From Bryobacterales bacterium (lineage in GTDB: Bacteria; Acidobacteriota; Terriglobia; Bryobacterales; UBA6623), in assembly GCA_028819215.1 (NCBI GenBank), contig JAPPMG010000011.1:1-57410 (forward strand): a stretch of 57,410 bases of DNA, given 5' to 3'. Positions 42,297-50,748 of the stretch are shown piece after piece. The first letter of the stretch is position 1; each line of letters opens with the position of its first letter. Below the pieces are notes generated by a model. The model was given only the letters and a program-made list of their open reading frames with translations. It was not told where the DNA came from and did no database searches. A program made the position numbers and the translations under genes.

Positions 42297-44264
42297 CTAA
42301 TAGTTGAATAGGAACTCCGGCTTGTTCACCAAGGCCCACTGCAGGTTTTCCAGGCCTTGGGCGGGGTCGTCCCGCAGGGCCCCCAAGGCGACCTCAAGCT
42401 CGCCTTCGAGCGGTCGTCGCGAAAGTGTCGCCAAGTAGAGCCGTTCTGTCAGGCCGCGATGCACCGCGGCTCGCAGCTCGGAAGGCTGCGGGCTCGCGCC
42501 GGTCGCCGCGCGCCAGCCAGCGGCTGCCACGATGTTGTCGCGCTCCAAGTCCGACAGCATTTCGGCGACTCTCCCGGCGCCGTCGGACTGGACCCGGTCC
42601 AGCACCATCTGCGAGTTCATCATCAGCATCGCCTGCAGGGACGATGCCGGCGTGCGGGCCGGGAACTGGTCCCTGCTCTGCTGGCCGAACGCCCGCATGA
42701 ACTCAGCCACTTCCGAACCGACATAGCTCGGGTCGAGGAGCTGGCGGGCCATGTCAGCCTTGCTGTCGCCGCTGCCGTAGCCTCCCGGCACCGCCGTGGC
42801 CGTCACCAGGGAATCGTGCAGCTGCACGGGGCTCAGCATCTTGACGTAACGCCGGGCGAAGTAGCGGCCGTACTCGGGCTTCCATTCCCCGTCGAACCGC
42901 GAGGAGAGTTGGTAAGCGCTCGATTGCGCGATCCTGCGCACCAAGTGCTTGAGGCTGAAATTGCTGCGCTGGAAATCCTTGGCCAGATCGTCCAGCAGGT
43001 AGGGATGGCTCGGCTGCACCGTCCAGCCGTCGGGTATGTCGTCGCTGGGATAGTAGCGGGCTAGGTCAAAGCCGTCCAGCGGCTCGACGATGCCGACGCC
43101 CATCAGCTCTGCCCAGATCCGGTTCACGGTCGCGCGGGCGAATTGGATGTGCCCTGTCAACAGGCGCGCCAGTTCGTCCCGCGGCAACGCGCCCGGGCGG
43201 GCGGGCTCGTCGTTCAGGACGAACTTGGGCTGGCTCGAGCCCCCCGTGCGCGGGACACGCACGATGCTCTCGCTCAGCGTGGGGTAACCGGGCTCGACGT
43301 CATCCACCGTGTACTCGGTGTTTGCCTGGAAGCCGTTCTCCCAGTTCATGATCATGCGCGTCTTGCCGAAGAACGCGGCTTGGCGGAAGAAGTCCTCGCG
43401 CGTCAGGCCGGTCAGGTAGAGGTTGACCTGCTCGAGGTGATTGGCGCCGTCGTGGCATGAAACGCAGCCTAGGTTCAGGCCCAGCAGCGCTTTGCCGTAC
43501 GTGATCGTGAACTCGTCGATCGAGTCCGCCCGGTTGACCAAGTCGTGGGCGTCCGGCTCGTCGGGGTCGTCTTTGGCCTTGACGAAATCGCGCGCGAAGT
43601 AGAGCGCGCCCGGCGAGGTGTGGCTGCTCTTGCCCCCTTGCGTCAACAGGTCGGTCACGACATCGGCGTAGGAGCGGTCCAGAGTCAGCCATTCGTGGAC
43701 CCAGAAGCGGAACAGGTTCTTGCCGTAGCCCATGCGCTGGCCGGCCCGGAAGAGATCCTCGAAGTAGTATGCCCAGCGCTCCACGAACTCCTCGCTGTCG
43801 ATGAGCCCGTCGATCAGGCGGTCGCGCTTGTCCGGAGCCTCGTCCGCCTCGAAGGCGAGCACCTCCTCGAGCGTGGGGATGCGGCCCACTAGGTCAAGGT
43901 AGGCACGGCGCAGGAACTCGCCGTCCGGTGCCAGCCCGGCGTGCGGCACGCCATCGCGCTCGATCTTGGCGAAGATGGCTTCGTCGATGAAGTTCCGGCG
44001 CGCCACGGCGTTCGGCGCTGCGGCCACTGGTCGCAGCGAACCGGCCTGCGCCGTCACCGATTCGGCGATTTCGGACGCTTGTGGCGCTGGCTGCTCGAAC
44101 GACCGGTGGGCCTGGTCGGCGCGCGCAGCCGCTTCGGGCGACAGTTGCTGGCCAGTCTCGGGGGCGGCCCCGAGCGAAACCGCCAGCGCCAGTGCCGCTG
44201 CTGGCGCCAGTAGCCTGGCCGGCCCGGTCACGCTCGGCTTCGCGATCGTTCGTCGGATTGTCAT
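42297..44264 (-). CDS. DUF1549/DUF1553 exported protein with CxxCH motif
   Basis: A 655-residue protein of the DUF1549-DUF1553 pair common in Planctomycetes and Acidobacteria. A signal peptide (ARLLAPAAALALAVSLGAA) is followed by the DUF1549 landmark LRRAYLDLVGRIPTLEEVLAF and FVERWAYYFEDLFR. CVSCH is a single c-type haem motif in KALLGLNLGCVSCHDG. The DUF1553 part has QFARATVNRIWAELMGVGIVEPLD, SLKHLVRRIAQSSAYQ and the C-terminal ALVNKPEFLFNY. It follows the TonB receptor by 68 bases and precedes DUF1501, the usual order. Its role at the outer membrane or periplasm is unknown. Confidence 0.9.
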   Translation of the reverse strand: MTIRRTIAKPSVTGPARLLAPAAALALAVSLGAAPETGQQLSPEAAARADQAHRSFEQPAPQASEIAESVTAQAGSLRPVAAAPNAVARRNFIDEAIFAKIERDGVPHAGLAPDGEFLRRAYLDLVGRIPTLEEVLAFEADEAPDKRDRLIDGLIDSEEFVERWAYYFEDLFRAGQRMGYGKNLFRFWVHEWLTLDRSYADVVTDLLTQGGKSSHTSPGALYFARDFVKAKDDPDEPDAHDLVNRADSIDEFTITYGKALLGLNLGCVSCHDGANHLEQVNLYLTGLTREDFFRQAAFFGKTRMIMNWENGFQANTEYTVDDVEPGYPTLSESIVRVPRTGGSSQPKFVLNDEPARPGALPRDELARLLTGHIQFARATVNRIWAELMGVGIVEPLDGFDLARYYPSDDIPDGWTVQPSHPYLLDDLAKDFQRSNFSLKHLVRRIAQSSAYQLSSRFDGEWKPEYGRYFARRYVKMLSPVQLHDSLVTATAVPGGYGSGDSKADMARQLLDPSYVGSEVAEFMRAFGQQSRDQFPARTPASSLQAMLMMNSQMVLDRVQSDGAGRVAEMLSDLERDNIVAAAGWRAATGASPQPSELRAAVHRGLTERLYLATLSRRPLEGELEVALGALRDDPAQGLENLQWALVNKPEFLFNY

Positions 44265-44332
44265 GCGAGTCTGTCCACTGTCATGTCCGCGCGGGCGCCC
44301 GGCCCTGCCGGACGCCGCGGTTGAGCCGCCGG

Positions 44333-47300
44333 CTAGAAGATGATCTTCAAGCCGAACTGGATGACGCGCGCGTCGCGCGCACTTGTAATTGTGCCAAACG
44401 TCGCCGACCGGTTGAAGCCGTCGGCGCCCGCCCTGAACGCCGTATTCGGAGCGTTTCTGCGGCCGCCCAGGTTCACGCGATTGAGGAAGTTGAACGCCTC
44501 CGCGCGGAACTGCACGTTCACGCGTTCGCCGACGAACGTATCCTTGATCAACGACAGGTCGAAGTTGACCGTGCCCGGGCCGCGCACGTCGGGCAGAGCC
44601 CGACCCACGTCTCCGAAGGTGAAGTCCGGCGGGTTGACGAACTGCTCGGTGTCGAACCAGCGCTCCGCCGTGGGATTGCTGAGCTTGGCGCTCGTGCCGG
44701 TCGAGTTCGGTCGGTCGGCCGTGTTTACGTTACTCGCGCCTCGGATGACCAGCGGCAAGCCGTCTTGGATCGTGCCGATGGAGTTGATCTGCCAGCCACC
44801 GATCAGCTTGTTGAGCCCACCGGATCCGCCGCGCCCGAAGGGCAGTTCGTAGAGAACGCTGAGTACGGCCCGCTTGGCCACGTCGGTTGGATCGATCGAG
44901 CGCTGCACCTGGCGGTCGAAATAGCCGTCTTGGTAGCTATTCACGTTGGTCTGCTCGACCGAGCCGAAGTCCACCGGCACCTGCGTCGAGTCGCTGATCT
45001 TCTTCCCTCCTGTGAAGGCGAAGTGCAACAGCAGGCCGTCCTTCAAGGGCCGCTTGATGTTGAACTGGACTTGGTGCGACAGGTAGTTGCCCATACGAGG
45101 GTTGAAGACGCTCACCGATGTGAAGTGCGGGAATTCCCTCAGGGACTGCTCGTATGTAATTGTCCTGCCGCCGAGGCCGCCGGGCACGAGGCCTGCGTTG
45201 GGGTTCGGCACTCGGTCGTTGAGCGCCTGCTGTAGTTCGTAGCGCGTCGAGGGCGGCAGCTGGTTGAGGTTGTACCCGTTGGCCGAGAAGTGGTTGCCCT
45301 TGTTGCCGGCGTAGGTGATGTCGAAGAACCAGTCCCCGGTCTGGTGCTGGATCGATGCGTTCCACTGTTGCGTGATCGGGGTGGTCGGATCCGACTCGCG
45401 CAGATTCACGCTCTGGCCCAGCCTTGCGCCCGGGCCTGCCGAGACGCCCGGTGTTGCCGCGAACGGGAAGGGAAATCCATCCGAGAAGCGGAAAGCCTTC
45501 TCGCCGGGAGTCGCTGTCCGGTAGTTCGTGCGGGTGCGGGAGAACAGGTTGATGTCGCCGGTGAAGCGCCGGAAGAAGATCGAAGCGTAGTATACTCCGT
45601 AGCCGCCCCGGAACACCGTCTTGCCTTGGCCGGTGAGGTCGTAGGCGAAGCCGATCCGCGGGCCGAAGTCGTTGTAGTCCTCTTCCATGAAGGTCCTCGG
45701 CTGCCCGTCCACCCCTGCGAACACCGTGCAGCCGCGCAGACCGGAGGTGGGCTCGGTGCAGTTGGGGTCGAAGTTGATCTGACCATTGTGGCGCTCGTAG
45801 GGCTTCTGCTGGAAGTCCCAGCGCAAGCCCAAGTTCAGGGTGAGCCGGGGACGGACTTTCCAGTCGTCCTGCACGAACACAGCCCAGTTGAAGGCCTGCC
45901 ACGAGTTGCCGAGGATCCGGTCGATACCGGCCGAGGCCACGTCGCCGGTGAGGAACTGCGCTAAGTCGAAGCCGGTACCGGCCGGTGCCTGCGGGTTCCG
46001 AGTCAGGCCACCGAAGCGGAAGAAGCCAGACAGGGCTCCGCCCTGACGGTTGCCTCCGTAGAGGTCGCGGGCGTTCAGTCCGAACTTCATGGTGTGGTTG
46101 CCCGTGATCTTGGTGACCATGTTCTGGATGTCCCAGTTCAACGAGCTGCGCTTGCCCAAGGCTCCGCCGCCGATGGTCGGGTACGGGCTTACGCTGATCT
46201 GCGGCACTTGATCGCCCGGAATGCTGTCCGGCAGGCCGATCTGCTGGGCATATCCCAGGTGGTTGCCGACGGTCTCGAAGAGGAACAACTGGCGGCTCGT
46301 GCCCACGCGCAGGTTGTTGATCAGCGTGGGCGAGAACGTGTGCGTGTCGGAGAACGCGAAGTTGCGGTTCGTCTGGTCATCGAACCGGTTTCGTCCGACG
46401 TTGGGGTCGGTGAAAACGTCATTGGACGAGGGCTGGTGCCGGGCCGATGTGTAGCGCCCGAAGAATGAGTTCTTGTCGCTGAAGCGGTGGTCGATCTTCA
46501 GATTCCACTGTGACCAGTTGACCCTGCGGACCTGCGAGTCCTGGAAGTTCTGGCTGAACGTGTACTGGTTCGAGGGCGTCTTGTTCGGTGCCGGATACCA
46601 GGGCAGCACTTGGCGCGCGGATGGGTCGAATCTCGCCTGCGGGACTATGTTGCCTGGGTATGGGTCGCGGACCAAGCCGCCACCGTCCGGGTTCGGCCGG
46701 GTAGTGTCCGGATCGAACAAGGGGATCAGGTCGCCCCTGGCCGTGCGGAGATTGCTGAAATTCCCGTCTAGGAAGTCGGCGACCGGCACCGTGCGGATGC
46801 GCGGGCTGCTCCGCGCGAGGCGGTACTCCTCCCAGTTGAAGAATCCGAACATGCGATTCTTCATCAGCGGGCCGCCGACCGATGCGCCGTACTGGTTGTA
46901 GCGCAACGGCAGCCGCGTTCGGGCGAATGCGTTGCGAGCGTCCATCTTGTCGTTGCGCAGGAATTCGTAGGCCGTGCCGTGGATCTGGTTCGTGCCCGAG
47001 CGCGTCACGAGGTTGATCGCGCCGCCCGCGGTATAGCCGAACTCGCTCGACATGGTGCCGCTCTGCACCTTGAACTCTTGCACCGAGTCGACCGCGATCG
47101 GCACGCCCACCTCGCCGACGTAGCTCAGGATGTTGTTGTTGCCGTCCAACATCTGCGCGTTCATCGAGTTCGGGCTGCCGTTGATCGAAATGGACGAGAG
47201 CTGGATGCCCCTGTCGCCGAAGCCCGAATTGGTGGGACCGGCATTTGAGATCACTCCCGCCGTGAGCATCGTCAGGGCCAGGGCTCCGCGTCCGTTGATC

Positions 47301-47734
47301 GGCAGGTCGGTGACGCGCTTGCGCTCGATGACCTCGCCCAGCGTCGCGCCCCTGGTGTCGATCAGCGGGGCTGCGCCGACCACTTCGACGACTTCGGTCA
47401 CTTGGCCGATCTCCAGCGACACATTGATCTCGGCGTTCTGGCCGACTTGCAACGTCACACCCGAACGAACAGTGCGCCGGAAACCGTCGGATTCGACGGC
47501 AATCTCGTAGGTCCCCACGACCATGCCCGGCGCTACGTACAGCCCGTTCTCGTTAGACGATGTGGCGAATGCTGCGTTGGTCTCGGTGTTGAGCACTTCG
47601 ACCTGGGCACCCGGGATCACCGCCCCCTGTTGATCGGTTACGGTCCCGGAAATCGTGCCGGTACTCTGCTGGGCCAGCGCCAGCGGCGCCAAGCACAAGA
47701 GCAGCAGAGCCAAGCACAGCCTCTGAATGTGCAT
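44333..47734 (-). CDS. TonB-dependent receptor, Oar-like, with carboxypeptidase-regulatory domain
   Basis: A 1133-residue outer-membrane receptor and first gene of the nine-gene operon. A signal peptide (LCLALLLLCLAPLALAQQ) is followed by the CarboxypepD_reg-like domain (about 25-110: GTISGTVTDQQGAVIPGAQV). The plug domain (about 125-250) contains VTDLPINGRGALAL and VQEFKVQSGTMSSEFGYTAGGAINLVTRSG, and the beta-barrel ends with VIQFGLKIIF, the terminal aromatic for BAM recognition. GGGAGG lies six bases before the ATG. A long plug/barrel of this type takes up oligosaccharides or other large ligands. Substrate not known. Confidence 0.95.
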   Translation of the reverse strand: MHIQRLCLALLLLCLAPLALAQQSTGTISGTVTDQQGAVIPGAQVEVLNTETNAAFATSSNENGLYVAPGMVVGTYEIAVESDGFRRTVRSGVTLQVGQNAEINVSLEIGQVTEVVEVVGAAPLIDTRGATLGEVIERKRVTDLPINGRGALALTMLTAGVISNAGPTNSGFGDRGIQLSSISINGSPNSMNAQMLDGNNNILSYVGEVGVPIAVDSVQEFKVQSGTMSSEFGYTAGGAINLVTRSGTNQIHGTAYEFLRNDKMDARNAFARTRLPLRYNQYGASVGGPLMKNRMFGFFNWEEYRLARSSPRIRTVPVADFLDGNFSNLRTARGDLIPLFDPDTTRPNPDGGGLVRDPYPGNIVPQARFDPSARQVLPWYPAPNKTPSNQYTFSQNFQDSQVRRVNWSQWNLKIDHRFSDKNSFFGRYTSARHQPSSNDVFTDPNVGRNRFDDQTNRNFAFSDTHTFSPTLINNLRVGTSRQLFLFETVGNHLGYAQQIGLPDSIPGDQVPQISVSPYPTIGGGALGKRSSLNWDIQNMVTKITGNHTMKFGLNARDLYGGNRQGGALSGFFRFGGLTRNPQAPAGTGFDLAQFLTGDVASAGIDRILGNSWQAFNWAVFVQDDWKVRPRLTLNLGLRWDFQQKPYERHNGQINFDPNCTEPTSGLRGCTVFAGVDGQPRTFMEEDYNDFGPRIGFAYDLTGQGKTVFRGGYGVYYASIFFRRFTGDINLFSRTRTNYRTATPGEKAFRFSDGFPFPFAATPGVSAGPGARLGQSVNLRESDPTTPITQQWNASIQHQTGDWFFDITYAGNKGNHFSANGYNLNQLPPSTRYELQQALNDRVPNPNAGLVPGGLGGRTITYEQSLREFPHFTSVSVFNPRMGNYLSHQVQFNIKRPLKDGLLLHFAFTGGKKISDSTQVPVDFGSVEQTNVNSYQDGYFDRQVQRSIDPTDVAKRAVLSVLYELPFGRGGSGGLNKLIGGWQINSIGTIQDGLPLVIRGASNVNTADRPNSTGTSAKLSNPTAERWFDTEQFVNPPDFTFGDVGRALPDVRGPGTVNFDLSLIKDTFVGERVNVQFRAEAFNFLNRVNLGGRRNAPNTAFRAGADGFNRSATFGTITSARDARVIQFGLKIIF

Positions 47735-47753
47735 CGCAATCCTCCCTTTGAAA

Positions 47754-47767
47754 TCTGTTATAACAGA
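47754..47767. promoter_or_regulatory. Perfect 14-bp palindrome, candidate operator
   Basis: TCTGTTATAACAGA is identical to its own reverse complement. It lies 20 bases before the TonB receptor start codon and just after the predicted transcription start of the operon. That is where a repressor would block elongation or initiation. The GntR/FCD regulator of the operon is the obvious candidate binder, but this is not shown. Confidence 0.6.
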
Positions 47768-47775
47768 CCCGCTTC

Positions 47776-47804
47776 ATGCTAGGACTCTACAGCCCGTCTG
47801 TCAA
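47776..47804 (-). promoter_or_regulatory. Candidate promoter of the nine-gene operon
   Basis: On the minus strand, TTGACA (47804-47799), a perfect -35, is followed after 17 bases by TAGCAT (47781-47776). Transcription would begin near 47769, directly at the palindrome. This leaves a leader of about 35 bases with a good Shine-Dalgarno GGGAGG. Confidence 0.6.
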
Positions 47805-47912
47805 GGGGGCGGTAGAGTCTATAGTTCGACAAGCGGTTCTGCGACCTCGATCACAGTGCGCGGCCCGCATCGGTCGGCTGGCGGGGGCGGTATTTATTCC
47901 GGCATCCGTAGC

Positions 47913-48158
47913 CCACGCCGCGCGGTGTTGGTTCGCGCCTACGACAGATCCATGCCGGCTGACATCCGGTGGGAGGAGATGGAGTCGCCACATAGAGCTT
48001 GCGGGATCGAAGTTGCCGAAAATTCGCGATCTAGGATACGGCTCAGCGAGGGAAGCGAGAGGAGTGTAAGGGACCGACCGCATTCAAGACCGACAATAGG
48101 TCGAGCGACGGTGCGCGACATAGCTGTGAACCTCGAAGCAGTGGGGGTGGGGCCTTGA
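47913..48158 (+). pseudogene. HicA toxin remnant
   Basis: The reading frame ending at 48158 matches the HicA family of the hicAB order. PADIRWEEMES is close to the common PADIRWxxIE segment, and the last third reads DRPHSRPTIGRATVRDIAVNLEAVGVGP, like the usual FHRPHP…RETDxGAVRDVRxFLxxAGVxP. The first part (SPRRAVLVRAYDRSM) still aligns with the HRxTLxxIFDRP start but has no start codon there; the first ATG is 47952. The FHRPHP histidine is gone. The hicB start overlaps its stop as TGATG. No Shine-Dalgarno site is seen, so it is judged decayed, though the frame is open. Confidence 0.6.
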
Positions 48159-48565
48159 TGGAATACAAGGGATACGTGGCGGCGCTAGAGTTCGACGAGT
48201 CGGGCGACGTCCTGCACGGTCGGGTAGTGAACAGTGGATCGTATCCGATCGCCACATTCGAAGCGAGGGACACGAACGGACTTCGCCGGGAGTTCGAACG
48301 CTCGATCGACGAGTACCTCGCCTGGTGCGAGGAGGATGGCGTTGAGCCAAAGAAGCCGTTTTTCGGCAAATTGAACTCACGCTTTGGCTAGGAACTCCAT
48401 GGCGCGGAGGCAGCGGCAGCGTACGGGATGGGTGTCAAGTCCTCGATCGTGCAAGCACTCCGAGAGGCTCGGGGCTTGGCACCGCGTTCAGCGAGGTTGG
48501 CCGCGCAGGTGGCTTTCGCCAATAAAATAGGGCGCTTCAACCCGATCGAATTCGGAGTAGATTGA
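48158..48565 (+). pseudogene. HicB antitoxin with in-frame amber stop
   Basis: HicB-type antitoxin. The N-terminal partially degraded RNase-H-like fold is clear (MEYKGYVAALEFDESGDVLHG, REFERSIDEYLAWCEEDGVEPKKPF). TAG at 48389-48391 stops translation just before the C-terminal ribbon-helix-helix part, which continues in the same frame as ELHGAEAAAAYGMGVKSS to a TGA at 48563-48565. The second hicB copy near 56.3 kb has TCG (Ser) where this TAG stands, so one base change explains the stop. A truncated 77-residue protein lacking the DNA-binding domain could still be made. Confidence 0.75.
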
Positions 48566-49077
48566 GACAGAGAACAACCGGGCTGGGCTGCGGTTAGCTG
48601 GCCGCCTAGATGTGCCTGATGACGACGCTAGTGACCGCCGACGGGGAGCGCATTGAGTGCCGCCAAGGCTCTCGCCCGGACCAAGAAGCAGCCGCGTTGG
48701 TTCGGACGGTTGGCGTGCAACCTGAAACTGCACCGGGTCCGAACCCGTCCGCCGCCTGAGCAGAATTGCCGGTTGCCGCAACAAGATGGAGTGAAATTCT
48801 GGACCCGTGCGAAATGTTATGCCATTGCTAAGGCTGGACTCATGTATCCGCGAAATCCCAGTATGACGAACCAATGGCCAGGGTCCTGGAACCGAGCCTC
48901 ACCGATCCTAGGTGCGCATGGAATGCGGTCGGCGATCCTCTAGAAGCGTGCTGGCTGGCGAGACGGAGCGCCACAGTAGGTCTGTGATGGAAAGTACTTC
49001 GTGCACGAAGCGTAGCGGTCGGTCGACATGCCAACGGGCCTGGCGTTGCCGGGTGCCCCAACCTGCATTTTCCGCTC
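48566..49077. other. Gene-free stretch with a palindrome
   Basis: I see no convincing coding sequence between the hicB remnant and the 3' end of the CRTAC1 gene. Short open frames on both strands lack family signal. CTTCGTGCACGAAG at 48997-49010 is a perfect 14-bp palindrome about 70 bases downstream of the CRTAC1 stop; without a U-tract it is at most a weak terminator. The composition looks like decayed sequence. Confidence 0.4.
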
Positions 49078-50748
49078 CTACGGCGCCTGTTCGGTTACGG
49101 TCATGACCTGGTCGAGCCCCTTGAGCTTGGTGGTCTGTTGGGCGCCGCTCGGCCAATCTATCCGGACGAATTGCAAGTCAGGCGCAGGGCCGAGCCCGAA
49201 ATGGAGAGGCGCGAGCGAGGAGGAAGCGTAGCCGGAACTGGAACTGGCCGTCAGGACTTGGCTGCCGATCTGGACGCGTGCTCCGATACCGCCCGCGTTG
49301 CTAGCTGTCCCGATCAGTCGAACCCCCAGCCAGCGGTTTCCGGCGGGGCTCAGGTTTCGCCACAATTCCGCCGACCCACCGATCGCCGATACGACCACAT
49401 CGACGCGTCCGTCACCGTCGAAATCGGCAAACGCCGCCCCTCTGTGTGCCGCACGAGGGAAGTGGGCAGCTTCGTCGGACACGTCCTCAAACGTTCCGTC
49501 GCCGCTGTTCTTGAAGACAGCATTCGACTGGCGGTATGTCGCGTCCTCGAACTCCTCTGCCAAGTCGTTGACGTGGGATGCCGTGACGAACAAGTCCTTC
49601 ATGCCGTCGTTGTCGAAATCTTCGAACTTGGTCGCCCAGCCGCTCTTCGAGACCGTGAGGCGATGCAGCCCACTTAGTGAGGTCGTGTCCTCGAATAGGC
49701 CGTCACCAACGTTGCGAAAGAGCGGAAACGTTTGCCGATTCAGGGCAGTGACGTGGATGTCCGGGAGACCGTCGTTGTCGTAGTCCTGGAAATCGACTCC
49801 CATGCTGGAGATCGGAGCACCGTCTGAGGCGAGGGCGACCCCCGTGAGCAGTCCGAGTTCCTCGAACGTACCGTTGCCGAGATTCCTGAAGAGGAAGTCC
49901 GGTTCCGTATCGTTGGCAACGAACGCATCGACCAGTCCGTCTAGGTCAAAGTCGGCGAAAGCGACACTCATGCCCTTGCCGACGTGCCGTGACAGTCCGG
50001 AAGCCTCGGAAACATCCTCGAACGTCCCGTCGCCACGGTTCCGGTACAGCGTGTTCGGTAGCCCCGGCCAATAGGCGGGGCTGCAGTAGATTCTCAGGCC
50101 CCTGTCACGGTCCCCACAATGCCGTTTGTCCGCCGGGTCCCAGTCCAGATAATTGACGACGAAGAGATCCAGTGAGCCGTCCCGGTCGTAGTCGAACCAG
50201 CCTGCAGCGACTGCCCATCCAGAACTGCCGATTCCGGCGCCCGAGGTGACATCGGAGAACTTGCCCCGACCATCGTTGCGATAAAGGATGTTGGCCCGAT
50301 AGCCTGCAACGAATAGGTCGGGGTCGCCGTCATTGTCGTAGTCTCCAACGGCGACGCCCATCGAGTATCCACGCCCCGCCACCCCAGAAGACTCGGTGAT
50401 ATCAGCGAATCTCATTTCGCCAAGGTTCTGATATAGACGGTTCCAGTGACTCCGCCCACTCTTCCGGAGTGACCTGACGTCGGCACCGTTTGTGAAATAG
50501 ATGTCGGTGAGCCCGTCGCCGTTCGCGTCAAATGCGGCCACGCCACCAGCTACCGCCTCAATCATTGGCTTCAGTGGTGTTGGCCCACTGTCGAGCACGA
50601 AATCCAGCCCCGCCTCAGACGCGACATCGCGAAATCGGATCTGGCCAACGACCCTAACCGACGAAAGAAGTACGAGAACAACCGCAGCGAAACACTGAAA
50701 GGACCAGGCAGTCCCCGCTACCGGGAACCTACGGCGCAGTAATCTCAT
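49078..50748 (-). CDS. CRTAC1 family protein (FG-GAP/VCBS repeats plus ASPIC/UnbV domain)
   Basis: A 556-residue exported protein. After an N-terminal signal (FAAVVLVLLSSVRVVG) come repeated calcium-binding FG-GAP/VCBS loops (DANGDGLTDIYF, DYDNDGDPDLFV, DYDRDGSLDLFV, DFDLDGLVDAFV, DYDNDGLPDIHV, DFDNDGMKDLFV, DFDGDGRVDVVV). The C-terminal ASPIC/UnbV domain reads NRWLGVRLIGTASNAGGIGARV and ends FVRIDWPSGAQQTTKL. Its 5' end overlaps the TPR gene by 20 bases. CRTAC1 genes commonly stand beside TonB receptors in Acidobacteria, suggesting a surface binding partner; the ligand is unknown. Confidence 0.9.
   Translation of the reverse strand: MRLLRRRFPVAGTAWSFQCFAAVVLVLLSSVRVVGQIRFRDVASEAGLDFVLDSGPTPLKPMIEAVAGGVAAFDANGDGLTDIYFTNGADVRSLRKSGRSHWNRLYQNLGEMRFADITESSGVAGRGYSMGVAVGDYDNDGDPDLFVAGYRANILYRNDGRGKFSDVTSGAGIGSSGWAVAAGWFDYDRDGSLDLFVVNYLDWDPADKRHCGDRDRGLRIYCSPAYWPGLPNTLYRNRGDGTFEDVSEASGLSRHVGKGMSVAFADFDLDGLVDAFVANDTEPDFLFRNLGNGTFEELGLLTGVALASDGAPISSMGVDFQDYDNDGLPDIHVTALNRQTFPLFRNVGDGLFEDTTSLSGLHRLTVSKSGWATKFEDFDNDGMKDLFVTASHVNDLAEEFEDATYRQSNAVFKNSGDGTFEDVSDEAAHFPRAAHRGAAFADFDGDGRVDVVVSAIGGSAELWRNLSPAGNRWLGVRLIGTASNAGGIGARVQIGSQVLTASSSSGYASSSLAPLHFGLGPAPDLQFVRIDWPSGAQQTTKLKGLDQVMTVTEQAP

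Noticed and set aside
48700..48770. GGGTCCGAACCC, resembling a tRNA T-arm
   Set aside because: The stem does not close over five pairs with a seven-base loop and no other tRNA arms are present.
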